Positions 1-7,908 of a stretch of DNA of 64,000 nucleotides are shown piece after piece. Position 1 is the stretch's first letter. Each line of letters begins with the position of its first letter. The notes beneath the pieces were generated by a model, which had not been told where the DNA came from, searched no databases, and saw only the letters and a list, made by a program, of their open reading frames with translations. The stretch lies in assembly GCF_900188435.1 (NCBI RefSeq), contig NZ_FYFA01000001.1, forward strand, positions 1,798,001 through 1,862,000, written 5' to 3'. The stretch is from Marinobacter sp. es.048. Lineage in GTDB: Bacteria > Pseudomonadota > Gammaproteobacteria > Pseudomonadales > Oleiphilaceae. Both the position numbers and the translations under genes were made by a program.

Positions 1-2
1 TC

Positions 3-479
3 GGCAAGGGGGTTGGTACCAGCGGCGCATTTGTTGCCGGGCCGTCGATGTTGATGGATTATCTGGTTCAGAAGGCCAGGACTTATATTTATACGACGGC
101 GATGCCGCCGGCTCTTGCCATGGCAACTATCTCGAGTCTGGATCTTATTGAGCGGGATCAGGGGCGTCGCGAGCATGTATTGAGCCTGGTTTCCCGGTTC
201 CGGTGGGAGGCCTCGGCCATGGGGTATGCATTGATGCCCTCGCGCACGCCGATCCAGCCGATCATGATTGGCGATAATCATGACGCACTGGCGCTGAGTC
301 AGGCGCTGGAGGAGCGTGGTTTGCTGGTGTCGGCCATTCGCCCGCCGACGGTTCCGGTGGGTGAAGCGCGTCTGCGGGTAACGTTCAGTGCCGCACATTC
401 TCAGGAGAACCTTGATTGTCTGTTGAGCGCACTTTCTGAGTGCCGTCATCTGGTTCAAAAGACGGACATGGCGATATGA
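3..479 (+). CDS. bioF: 8-amino-7-oxononanoate synthase, C-terminal part (5' end outside window)
   Basis: PLP enzyme that condenses pimeloyl-ACP with alanine in biotin synthesis. The frame is open from base 3 and begins within the PLP-lysine region: it reads GKGVGTSGAF, where the lysine (codon at 6-8) corresponds to the Schiff-base lysine of the family. The downstream stretch ARTYIYTTAMPPALA is typical of BioF. About 158 residues of the C-terminal half are present and the N-terminal half lies upstream of the window. Its stop overlaps the next start (ATGA at 476-479), which indicates translational coupling in a bioF-bioH-bioC-bioD operon. Confidence 0.93.
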   Translation, partial: GKGVGTSGAFVAGPSMLMDYLVQKARTYIYTTAMPPALAMATISSLDLIERDQGRREHVLSLVSRFRWEASAMGYALMPSRTPIQPIMIGDNHDALALSQALEERGLLVSAIRPPTVPVGEARLRVTFSAAHSQENLDCLLSALSECRHLVQKTDMAI

Positions 480-1231
480 GTTCCTGTAGGGTCTGTCCGC
501 GTCTGGTGGTGGTTGCTGGCTGGGGCGTTCGTGCAGAGATGCTGTCGGAGCTCTATGGCTACTGGCCCGGGAAAGTTGTGCAGGTATCTCTGGACGATGA
601 GTTGCTGGTCCGTTGCCGTTCCCTTTCAGAAGTAACGGATGAGCTTTTGTCGCTCTATCCGGAACCGTCGGTGTGGATGGGGTGGTCTCTGGGCAGTCAG
701 GTGGTCATGGAGGCTGCCGCGCGTGAGACCGGCGCGGTATCTGTCGCCATAACGCTGGGCGGTTTCCCGAAGTTTGTTGCCGATGGCAGCTGGCCTCATG
801 GGATGCCGGCACGGGATTTCCAGGCGTTCGCCCTTGGTATCCGGCGGGACCCCCAGCGGCATTGGCTGCATTTCCTGTTGTTGATGATCAACGGTGCGGT
901 GGACGAGAAACAGGAGCGACAACGCCTCAAGCCCTGGCGCGAAAAAGGTACCCTGGTTTCTCACGAACATCTCTGCAAGAGCCTCGCGTGGCTGGAAGCC
1001 GGGGACCAGCGGGCGTTGTGGCGTTCGCTAACCACGCCCGCACTTCACATAATAGGAGAGAGGGTTATTGTGGTTCGGTCCCGGGCCGAGGATCTCTCGG
1101 TTCCAGCTTCAAGCAGCCATGTGGTGGTTTCGGGTATGGCGCACTGGCCGGGGGGATGCTCGGCCTCGGATTGCTGGGGTGCAATGCAGACGTTTTTGGC
1201 ATCGCGAAGGGATCTGTCATGGGCGTTATGA
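476..1231 (+). CDS. bioH: BioH-type pimeloyl-ACP methyl ester esterase (alpha/beta hydrolase)
   Basis: Predicted to hydrolyse pimeloyl-ACP methyl ester, releasing pimeloyl-ACP for BioF. The start at 476 overlaps the bioF stop and gives 251 residues, near the usual ~255. The nucleophile elbow is GWSLGS, with Ser at about residue 71, and a C-terminal GMAHWP supplies the histidine at about 223. The position where BioH enzymes carry the catalytic Asp (after the beta strand, context GERxxVV) reads valine (codon GTT at about residue 197); a nearby Asp at about 206 could substitute. Assignment rests on the operon position between bioF and bioC as much as on sequence. It could be a divergent hydrolase of the same role. 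Confidence 0.82.
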   Translation: MSSCRVCPRLVVVAGWGVRAEMLSELYGYWPGKVVQVSLDDELLVRCRSLSEVTDELLSLYPEPSVWMGWSLGSQVVMEAAARETGAVSVAITLGGFPKFVADGSWPHGMPARDFQAFALGIRRDPQRHWLHFLLLMINGAVDEKQERQRLKPWREKGTLVSHEHLCKSLAWLEAGDQRALWRSLTTPALHIIGERVIVVRSRAEDLSVPASSSHVVVSGMAHWPGGCSASDCWGAMQTFLASRRDLSWAL

Positions 1232-2046
1232 GCCGTTCGCCGGGAGCATCGGCTGGCGTTTCTGAAACGCTCAAATCGGATATTGCCCGGGGTTTTGGCA
1301 CTGCCAGTGGCACCTATGAAACTGCTTCCAGACTGCAGCGCTTCATGGGCAATACCATGCTGCAGAAATTTGAGTTCCGGCAAAGCCCGGCTCCCGATTT
1401 AACAGTGCTGGACCTGGGGTGTGGCACCGGTTGGTTTACCCGAAAGTTCGCAGACTTTGAGCAGATTGAGTCGCTGAGCGGGGTTGATCTGTCGCCGGGT
1501 ATGCTGGCGCAGGCTCGGGAGAAGGGCCCTGCGGGAATTAGCTGGATTGTGGGCGATGCCGAACACTTGCCTTTGCCGGATAGAAGCATCGATGTAATTT
1601 TCAGCAATCTCATGATTCAGTGGTGTGGTGACCCCGGTGCGGTGCTCCGGGAATGTCGGCGTATTCTGCGTCCCGGTGGATTTCTCATGGTCTCCACGCT
1701 GCTGGATGGCACGTTGAGAGAGCTGAAAGATGCCTGGCAGGCGGTGGACCCTGATCATCAGCACGTTAATCGCTTCGAGACCGACCTCGCTTTGCAGGCC
1801 AAGGTACGCGCCGAGTTGCCGGGTGCCGTTGTTGAAAACCGCGCCATCAGGCTTTCCTACGATTCTCCGATGGCCCTGGCAGGTGAGCTTCGCCACCTTG
1901 GTGCGGGCTTCCGCGGCGCTGGACGGCGAAGAGTGGTCACGGCTCCCGGCAGAATGCGGGCAATGTGCAAGCAGTACCCTAGAGAGCCAGACGGCACTAT
2001 CATGGCAAGTTATGAATCTGCATGGGTCTACTGGCAGAAACCATAG
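1219..2046 (+). CDS. bioC: malonyl-[ACP] O-methyltransferase BioC
   Basis: SAM-dependent enzyme that methylates malonyl-ACP so that it can enter fatty acid synthesis as the pimelate precursor; BioH later removes the methyl group. The protein opens with the BioC-like segment SDIARGFGTASGTYE, then motif I VLDLGCGTGWFT (about residues 63-74), GVDLSPGML, and the post-motif segment RILRPGGFLMVST. The ATG at 1219 has a Shine-Dalgarno GAAGGG eight bases upstream and overlaps bioH. The ATG at 1228, which forms an ATGA overlap with the bioH stop, is an alternative. Length 275 residues, normal for the family. Very likely co-translated with bioH and bioD. Confidence 0.93.
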   Translation: MGVMSRSPGASAGVSETLKSDIARGFGTASGTYETASRLQRFMGNTMLQKFEFRQSPAPDLTVLDLGCGTGWFTRKFADFEQIESLSGVDLSPGMLAQAREKGPAGISWIVGDAEHLPLPDRSIDVIFSNLMIQWCGDPGAVLRECRRILRPGGFLMVSTLLDGTLRELKDAWQAVDPDHQHVNRFETDLALQAKVRAELPGAVVENRAIRLSYDSPMALAGELRHLGAGFRGAGRRRVVTAPGRMRAMCKQYPREPDGTIMASYESAWVYWQKP

Positions 2047-2068
2047 GACTCGTTAACTGGGAATAATA

Positions 2069-2761
2069 ATGGCCAAGCAATCCTTCTTTGTAACGGGCAC
2101 GGACACGGGGGTTGGAAAAACCCTGGTATCCGCAGCCATTCTTCACGCGGCCAGGGCCATGGGCAAGCACACCCTGGCTATGAAACCCATTGCGTCTGGT
2201 TGCGATAGGACGCCCGAAGGCCTCCGCAACGAAGATGCCCTGATTCTGCAGAACGCCATTACTGAGCCACTGGCCTATGAGTTGATTAACCCGGTAGCGC
2301 TGGAGCCTGCCATTGCACCGCACGTTGCGGCTGAACAGGCCGGGCGATACATCACCTCTGATCGCCTTGTCGGGTTCTGCCGTGGCTTACAGATTCGTCC
2401 GGCAGACCTGCTACTGGTTGAGGGTGCCGGTGGCTGGCGGGTCCCTCTTAACGATAGGGAAACCTACTCGGATTTTCCGCGCCAACTGAACATGCCGGTT
2501 ATTCTGGTAGTTTCACTCCGCCTCGGCTGTATCAACCATGCCCTGCTGACATCAGAAGCCATCAGGGGTGACGGTCTGCAAGTGGCCGGGTGGGTCGCCA
2601 ACCGAACCGAACCTGAGCCCATGAGTTGCGAACAGGACACCCTGAACTATCTGGTAAACCACATGGGCGCGCCCTGCCTGGGTATTCTGCCGTGGCTGGA
2701 GCAGTCTCGGGCTGAAATGCTGGCTGGTTATCTGAATATCGACGGGCTGTTTGAAAATTGA
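2069..2761 (+). CDS. bioD: ATP-dependent dethiobiotin synthetase
   Basis: Closes the ureido ring of dethiobiotin from 7,8-diaminononanoate, CO2 and ATP; it is the penultimate biotin step. The N-terminal P-loop is GTDTGVGKT, followed by MKPIASG, which carries the conserved KP substrate-contact lysine. VEGAGGWRVPL is the family's signature loop. At 230 residues it is a typical single-domain BioD. It lies 22 bases after bioC with no terminator between, as last gene of the bio operon. Confidence 0.95.
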   Translation: MAKQSFFVTGTDTGVGKTLVSAAILHAARAMGKHTLAMKPIASGCDRTPEGLRNEDALILQNAITEPLAYELINPVALEPAIAPHVAAEQAGRYITSDRLVGFCRGLQIRPADLLLVEGAGGWRVPLNDRETYSDFPRQLNMPVILVVSLRLGCINHALLTSEAIRGDGLQVAGWVANRTEPEPMSCEQDTLNYLVNHMGAPCLGILPWLEQSRAEMLAGYLNIDGLFEN

Positions 2762-2812
2762 CCAGGTTTGTGGCTTAATTAAGTCAATAAATGGTCATCG
2801 GGCAGCGCGGTT

Positions 2813-3058
2813 ATGATCAATAACACCCTCTCAGTTGGAATTCAGGGCATTCAGGATGGCATGGTCGGCATGGAAAATGCCGCCCGAAAGATTGCCCGTG
2901 GTGGCGCTGACGGCCCTCAGGGAACCTCAGAAGGCGCGGGCAGCCTCATTGAACCGATTGTTGATCTCAAGATATATGAGCGCAGTGTTGAAGCGTCCGC
3001 GCAGGTGGTAAAAACCGCCGACGAAACACTGGGAACGCTTCTTGATATCATGGCTTGA
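2813..3058 (+). CDS. small flagellar hook/rod-like protein (N- and C-terminal motifs only)
   Basis: An 81-residue protein. Its N-terminus (SVGIQGIQDGMVGMENAARKIA) resembles the first helix of flagellar rod/hook proteins. Its C-terminus (YERSVEASAQVVKTADETL followed by GTLLDIMA) resembles their last helix, but the central domain is missing. The two helices could form the usual hook-type coiled coil. The link between the halves is Gly-rich. Function is unknown; similar short proteins occur in Pseudomonas relatives. It sits 22 bases upstream of the HExxH protein gene and probably shares its transcript. The Shine-Dalgarno is weak (ggcagcg). Confidence 0.75.
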   Translation: MINNTLSVGIQGIQDGMVGMENAARKIARGGADGPQGTSEGAGSLIEPIVDLKIYERSVEASAQVVKTADETLGTLLDIMA

Positions 3059-3080
3059 ATACTGAAAGGGCGCCTGGCTC

Positions 3081-3749
3081 GTGCTTTCATCTCTCCCTCC
3101 TGCTCTCCCACCTTTTTCCGGGACTTCTTTCCAGGGCCAGGTTTCTCCACGCGTCCAGACCCCAGGCTCAGCAGCGGCTGAGCCAGAGCTGCCGACCGCC
3201 GGAGCCAAATCCACTGAGGCTTCGGGCAAAGCCGAGTCTGCACGGGAAAATCCCGAGTCCAAACCCGGTGACAGGGGGGGCGATGATCCTCAGGGGTTGT
3301 CTGAACAAGAGCTGAAACAGCTGACCGAGCTGAAAGCGCGGGACCGTGAAGTCCGTGCACATGAAGCTGCGCACCAGGCGGTTGGAGGCCAGTATGCAGG
3401 CGCCATGTCCTTCACCTATCAGCGTGGGCCGGACGGCGCACAGTATGCGGTAGGTGGGGAAGTCTCTATCGATCTGTCTCCCGTGCAGGGGGATCCCCAG
3501 GGGACCATCGAGAAGATGCGGATTGTCCGGGCGGCGGCGATGGCGCCGGCGGAGCCCTCTGGTCAGGATCGTGCGGTGGCTGCTCAGGCGATGCAGATCA
3601 TGCTTCAGGCCCAATCGGAGCTCGCCGCCGAAACAGGAACTTCATCAAGGGCTGCCAGTGATGCCTATCGTGAGGTCTCCGCCATGGGAGAGTCTGATCA
3701 GAGCGGTGACGAAAACCGTGCTACCTCCTTCGAACCGGTGTCTGCCTGA
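3081..3749 (+). CDS. SprA-related / putative metalloprotease family protein
   Basis: 222 residues with a GTG start. The first ~80 residues are low complexity (Pro, Ala, Gly, Glu) and likely disordered. The core follows with an HEAAH motif at residues 94-98, an HExxH zinc-peptidase-type motif, inside the conserved context RDREVRAHEAAHQAVGG. After it come YQRGPDGAQYAVGGEV and a helix with IRIVRAAA-like sequence (here MRIVRAAAMAP). This matches the SprA-related family (PF12118), whose biochemical activity is not established. No signal peptide is visible. It follows the small hook-like gene by 22 bases, suggesting a two-gene unit. Confidence 0.82.
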   Translation: MLSSLPPALPPFSGTSFQGQVSPRVQTPGSAAAEPELPTAGAKSTEASGKAESARENPESKPGDRGGDDPQGLSEQELKQLTELKARDREVRAHEAAHQAVGGQYAGAMSFTYQRGPDGAQYAVGGEVSIDLSPVQGDPQGTIEKMRIVRAAAMAPAEPSGQDRAVAAQAMQIMLQAQSELAAETGTSSRAASDAYREVSAMGESDQSGDENRATSFEPVSA

Positions 3750-3875
3750 CCGGTTATTTTCCAACTCCCAGGTCCTTCCATAGATATCCGGCACTTATAA
3801 CTGTGATCCGGCTGCATGCACTGTGGTGGCGCGTGATCCGGTGACAGTTCGCAACACAAATTTTGCATCCGGCTA

Positions 3876-3905
3876 TTGACAATTCTGTGTCTGTAAACGT
3901 ATGTT
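3876..3905 (+). promoter_or_regulatory. sigma-70-type promoter upstream of the first acyl-CoA dehydrogenase
   Basis: A perfect -35 TTGACA at 3876-3881 is followed after 18 bases by TATGTT at 3900-3905 (4 of 6 matches to the -10 consensus). It lies about 115 bases before the chosen start codon at 4020. The -10 is covered by the operator-like repeats at 3894-3920. Confidence 0.55.
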
Positions 3906-3920
3906 TCAAACAAGTGTTTA
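3894..3920 (+). promoter_or_regulatory. two tandem PsrA-like operators (AAAC-N4-GTTT)
   Basis: Two adjacent inverted repeats: TAAAC-GTAT-GTTTC (3894-3907) and CAAAC-AAGT-GTTTA (3907-3920), with centres 13 bp apart. The known PsrA recognition sequence in pseudomonads is (G/C)AAAC-N2-4-GTTT(G/C). PsrA is a TetR-family repressor of beta-oxidation genes released by long-chain acyl-CoA or fatty acids. The first repeat covers the -10, so binding would block transcription. The psrA gene is not in the window. Confidence 0.6.
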
Positions 3921-4019
3921 ATTAAGGCTGCAGCGCATTGCGTTGCGGTGTCTGAGCAAACCCAAGGCCAGAAGCTGTCAAACCTGATTCAGCTGAGACC
4001 GAGAACCGAGGTGGATTCC

Positions 4020-5819
4020 ATGCCTGAGTACAAAGCGCCCCTGCGTGACATCAAATTCGTAATGACCGAGCTGCTGAACAGCGAGCAGCACTACGCCAAC
4101 CTGGAAGGTGCCGAAGACGCCACTCCGGATATGGTGGATGCCATTATCGGGGAAGGTGCCAAGTTCTGTGAGCAGGTTCTGTCTCCTCTGAACCAGGTAG
4201 GTGACAAAGAAGGCTGTACCTGGAGCGAAGACGGCGTCAAGACGCCGACTGGCTTCAAGGAAGCCTACAAGCAATACATTGAAGGCGGCTGGCCGTCCAT
4301 GAACGCTGACCCCAACTATGGTGGGCAAGGTCTGCCGGGCTCCCTGGGCCTTGTCATGAGCGAGATGGTTGGTACCGCCAACTGGTCCTTTGGCATGTAC
4401 CCCGGTCTGAGCCACGGTGCAACCAACACCATCGAAGAGCATGGTACCGAAGAGCAGAAGCAGACCTACCTGACCAAGCTGATCAGTGGTGAGTGGACTG
4501 GCACAATGTGTCTGACAGAGCCGCATTGCGGTTCTGATCTCGGCACCCTTCGCACCAAAGCAGAGCCGAATGCCGACGGCACTTACGCCATCACTGGTAC
4601 CAAGATCTTTATCTCTGCTGGTGAGCACGACATGGCCGAGAACATCGTCCATATCGTTCTGGCGCGTTTGCCGGGTGCACCCGAAGGCACCAAGGGGATC
4701 TCTCTGTTCATCGTGCCCAAGTGCCTGCCGAATGAAGATGGCTCTGCCGGCGAGCGCAACGCGGTTTCCTGTGGCTCCATCGAACACAAGATGGGTATCC
4801 ACGGCAACGCCACCTGCGTAATGAATTTCGATGGCGCCAAGGGCTGGCTGATCGGGCCTGAGAACAAAGGCCTGAACTGCATGTTCACTTTCATGAACGT
4901 GGCGAGAATTGGGACCGCAATTCAGGGTCTTGGAGCGGCTGAGCTGGGCTTCCAGGGCTCTCTGGCCTACGCCAAGGAGCGTCTGGCGATGCGTTCCTTG
5001 AGTGGCGCCAAGAATCCGGAGGGTATTGCTGATCCGATTATTGTGCATCCGGACGTGCGTCGCATGTTGCTGACCCAGAAAGCCGTTGCCGAAGGCGCTC
5101 GTGCCCTGATTTATCTGACTGCTCAACAAGCCGATGTTGTAAAAAGCGGAAAAACCGAAGAAGAGCGTCGCGCTGCAGACGAAGCTCTGGGCTTCCTGAC
5201 ACCGATCGCCAAGGCGTTCCTGACCGAGATCGGTTACGAGGCAGCCAACCTGGGTATGCAGGTATTCGGCGGCCACGGCTTCATCTCCGAGTGGGGTATG
5301 GAGCAGAACGTTCGTGACGCCCGCATCGGCATGATCTACGAAGGCACCACCGGTATCCAGGCGCTGGATCTGCTGGGCCGCAAGGTTCTGATGACCCAGG
5401 GCGAATCCCTGAAGGGCTTCACCAAGCAGGTGCACCTGTTCTGCAAGGAAAACGCGGAAGACGAGCAGCTGAAGGAATTCATCGAGCCGCTGGCAGCCAT
5501 GAACAAGGAATGGGGCGAGCTGACCACCAAGATCGGCATGTCTGCCATGAAGAACCGTGAGGAAGTGGGTGCGGCCTCCGTGGACTACCTGATGTATTCC
5601 GGTTACGCCGTGTTCGCCTACCTGTGGGCCCGTATGGCGAAGGTTGCCCTGGACAAGATGGTTGAGGGCACCACCGAGGAAATGTTCTACAACGCCAAGA
5701 TCCAGACCGCGCGCTTCTACTTCAAGCGCATGCTGCCCCGGGCCAAGGGCCACGCAGAAAGCATGCTGGCCGGCGCCGACAGCCTGATGGACATGCCGGA
5801 GGAAGCCTTCGCCATCTAA
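4020..5819 (+). CDS. acyl-CoA dehydrogenase, DmdC/FadE-like large type (paralogue 1)
   Basis: FAD enzyme for the first, alpha-beta dehydrogenation step of an acyl-CoA. Starts MPEYKAPLRD, the hallmark opening of this ~600-residue subfamily. An in-frame GTG at 3948 would add 24 residues, but 4020 has GAGG eight bases upstream and matches the paralogue's start. Visible: TEPHCGSDLG (FAD/substrate loop), FGGHGFISEWG, and IYEGTTGIQALDLLGRK with the catalytic Glu in YEGT. The ~100-residue C-terminal extension is that of the Acyl-CoA_dh_C domain. Family members act on long or medium acyl-CoA or on methylmercaptopropionyl-CoA; the substrate here cannot be read. Upstream PsrA-like sites favour fatty acid catabolism. 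Confidence 0.93.
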   Translation: MPEYKAPLRDIKFVMTELLNSEQHYANLEGAEDATPDMVDAIIGEGAKFCEQVLSPLNQVGDKEGCTWSEDGVKTPTGFKEAYKQYIEGGWPSMNADPNYGGQGLPGSLGLVMSEMVGTANWSFGMYPGLSHGATNTIEEHGTEEQKQTYLTKLISGEWTGTMCLTEPHCGSDLGTLRTKAEPNADGTYAITGTKIFISAGEHDMAENIVHIVLARLPGAPEGTKGISLFIVPKCLPNEDGSAGERNAVSCGSIEHKMGIHGNATCVMNFDGAKGWLIGPENKGLNCMFTFMNVARIGTAIQGLGAAELGFQGSLAYAKERLAMRSLSGAKNPEGIADPIIVHPDVRRMLLTQKAVAEGARALIYLTAQQADVVKSGKTEEERRAADEALGFLTPIAKAFLTEIGYEAANLGMQVFGGHGFISEWGMEQNVRDARIGMIYEGTTGIQALDLLGRKVLMTQGESLKGFTKQVHLFCKENAEDEQLKEFIEPLAAMNKEWGELTTKIGMSAMKNREEVGAASVDYLMYSGYAVFAYLWARMAKVALDKMVEGTTEEMFYNAKIQTARFYFKRMLPRAKGHAESMLAGADSLMDMPEEAFAI

Positions 5820-5853
5820 GGCGCGGGCACCGAAGGACAGTTCCAAGGAACAG

Positions 5854-5885
5854 AAAGCCCGTGCTCCTCGGAGGCGGGCTTTTTT
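5854..5885 (+). terminator. rho-independent terminator after acyl-CoA dehydrogenase 1
   Basis: Stem AAAGCCCG / CGGGCTTT with an inner CTCC-TC-GGAG hairpin, then a run of T at 5880-5885. It separates the two paralogues, so the second needs its own promoter. Confidence 0.85.
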
Positions 5886-6030
5886 CATGAGTTGCGGTCC
5901 GCTTTTAGGGTAGAATAGGTGCCCATAAAAATAATCTTCAGCGGACACATAGCCCGAGCAGGTGTGACCGGCCCAAATCGCGGCCCTTTTGCCACCTGAA
6001 CAGACTGACAGGATTTTTGGAGAGTTTTAG

Positions 6031-7821
6031 ATGGCTGATTATCAGGCACCCCTACGTGACATGCGTTTCGTTCTGAACGAGGTTTTCGATGCCTCCGCCC
6101 TGTGGGCCTCACTGCCCAGGGTTGCTGAGCATGTGGACCCGGAAACCGCAGACGCGATTCTTGAAGAAGCCGGCAAGATCAGCAGTGGTGTGCTTGCGCC
6201 CCTGAACCGCGAGGGCGACGAACAAGGCTGCAAATGGAACGACGGTGAGGTGACCTCGCCGGACGGCTTCAAGGAGGCCTACCAGACCATCGTTGAAGGC
6301 GGCTGGAACGGCCTCGGCGGTAACCCGGACTTTGGCGGCATGGGCATGCCCAAGACCCTGGTGGCTCAGTTTGAGGAAATGATGCAGGGCGCCAACATGG
6401 CGTTTGGGCTGGCCCCTATGCTTACGGCCGGTGCCTGTCTGGCTCTGGACGCCCACGGCAGTGATGAGCTGAAAGAAAAATACCTGCCCAACATGTACTC
6501 CGGCGTCTGGTCCGGTGCCATGGATCTGACAGAGCCCCACGCCGGGACCGATCTGGGTATTATCCGCACCAAGGCCGAGCCCAATGACGACGGCTCATTC
6601 AGCGTCACAGGCACCAAGATCTTCATTACTTGGGGCGAGCACGACATGGCGGAGAACATCGTCCACCTGGTGCTGGCCAAGCTCCCGGACGCACCGAAAG
6701 GTCCCAAGGGCATTTCCATGTTCCTGGTACCCAAATTCCCGGTGAATGAAGACGGCTCTCTGGGCGAGCGCAACAGCTTCAGCTGTGGCTCGCTCGAGAA
6801 GAAAATGGGCATCAAGGGTTCTGCTACCTGCGTGATGAACTTCGATGGCGCCAAAGGCTGGCTGGTCGGCGAAGAGAACAAGGGCCTGGCTGCCATGTTC
6901 ACCATGATGAACTACGAGCGCCTGGGTGTCGGTATCCAGGGTATCGGCGCTGCCGAGGCTTCTCTGCAAAGTGCCCGGGAATACGCCCTGGACCGTATTC
7001 AGAGCCGTGCCCCAACCGGGGCTCAACAGCCTGAGAAGGCCGCAGACCCAATCCTTGTGCACCCGGATGTCCGCCGCATGCTGCTTACCATGAAAGGCTA
7101 TGTTGAAGGCGGTCGTACCTTCTCAACCTACGTGGCCCAGTGGTTGGATATCGCCAAGTACGCAGAAGATGATGAGCGTCGCAAGCACGCTGAGGGCATG
7201 GTGGCGTTGCTGACACCGGTCGCCAAGGCATTCCTGACCGATCGCGGCCTGGATGCCTGTATCATGGGCCAGCAGGTCTTCGGTGGCCATGGTTTCATCC
7301 GGGAGTGGGGTCAGGAGCAACTGGTTCGTGACTGCCGCATTACCCAGATCTACGAAGGGACCAACGGTATTCAGGCGCTGGACCTGATGGGCCGGAAGGT
7401 GGTCGGGACCCAGGGTAAGCTTTACGAACTGTTTGCCCAGGATGTGGCGAACTTCCTCGAGGCGAACAGCGGTGACGAGTACCTGCGCCCGTTTCTCGAG
7501 CCCCTTGCGGCTGCGGTTGAGCGCCTGGATGATGTCACCGAGCATGTCATCAAGCAGGCCGGCGACAATCCGGACGCCGTTGGTGCCGCGTCCGTCGACT
7601 ATCTGGACCTGTTCGGTCTGACGGCTCTGGGTTATATGTGGGCGAAGATCGTCAAAGCAGCGGCACCTCAGGCCGAGGCGGATACTTCTGGCTTCTATAG
7701 CGGTAAACTGAAGACAGCGCGCTTCTACTTTGATCGTCTGTTGCCAAAGACGGTTTCGCTGGCTGAAGGTATTCGCAGTGGCAGTGACTCAATGATGGCG
7801 CTGACTGCAGAAGAATTCTGA
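6031..7821 (+). CDS. acyl-CoA dehydrogenase, DmdC/FadE-like large type (paralogue 2)
   Basis: 596 residues, opening MADYQAPLRDMRFVLNEVFD and colinear with the gene at 4020. It carries TEPHAGTDLG, FGGHGFIREWG and IYEGTNGIQALDLMGRK with the same catalytic Glu, and the same C-terminal domain. A good Shine-Dalgarno (GGAG) precedes the ATG. The two copies are clearly diverged, so this is an old duplication and probably reflects different chain-length ranges. Pseudomonads carry a comparable neighbouring pair (PA0506/PA0508). The PsrA-like boxes seen before paralogue 1 are not repeated in the 5886-6030 gap. Confidence 0.93.
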   Translation: MADYQAPLRDMRFVLNEVFDASALWASLPRVAEHVDPETADAILEEAGKISSGVLAPLNREGDEQGCKWNDGEVTSPDGFKEAYQTIVEGGWNGLGGNPDFGGMGMPKTLVAQFEEMMQGANMAFGLAPMLTAGACLALDAHGSDELKEKYLPNMYSGVWSGAMDLTEPHAGTDLGIIRTKAEPNDDGSFSVTGTKIFITWGEHDMAENIVHLVLAKLPDAPKGPKGISMFLVPKFPVNEDGSLGERNSFSCGSLEKKMGIKGSATCVMNFDGAKGWLVGEENKGLAAMFTMMNYERLGVGIQGIGAAEASLQSAREYALDRIQSRAPTGAQQPEKAADPILVHPDVRRMLLTMKGYVEGGRTFSTYVAQWLDIAKYAEDDERRKHAEGMVALLTPVAKAFLTDRGLDACIMGQQVFGGHGFIREWGQEQLVRDCRITQIYEGTNGIQALDLMGRKVVGTQGKLYELFAQDVANFLEANSGDEYLRPFLEPLAAAVERLDDVTEHVIKQAGDNPDAVGAASVDYLDLFGLTALGYMWAKIVKAAAPQAEADTSGFYSGKLKTARFYFDRLLPKTVSLAEGIRSGSDSMMALTAEEF

Positions 7822-7842
7822 GTCTGAAAGCATTAGTCACGC

Positions 7843-7872
7843 AAAAAAACAGGCCTTCTGGCCTGTTTTTTT
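7843..7872 (+). terminator. bidirectional rho-independent terminator
   Basis: A-run, CAGGCC, loop TTCT, GGCCTG, T-run; it is symmetric, so it can end both the plus-strand acyl-CoA dehydrogenase and the converging minus-strand gene at 7909. Confidence 0.9.
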
Positions 7873-7908
7873 ATTGTTGATGGATAATCAGGCTGGTGCC
7901 TCAAAACC

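Noticed and set aside
3978..5948. 656-codon open frame opposite the first acyl-CoA dehydrogenase
   Set aside because: Product is His/Gln/Leu-rich without family motifs; it is a mirror of a GC-rich, codon-biased real gene.
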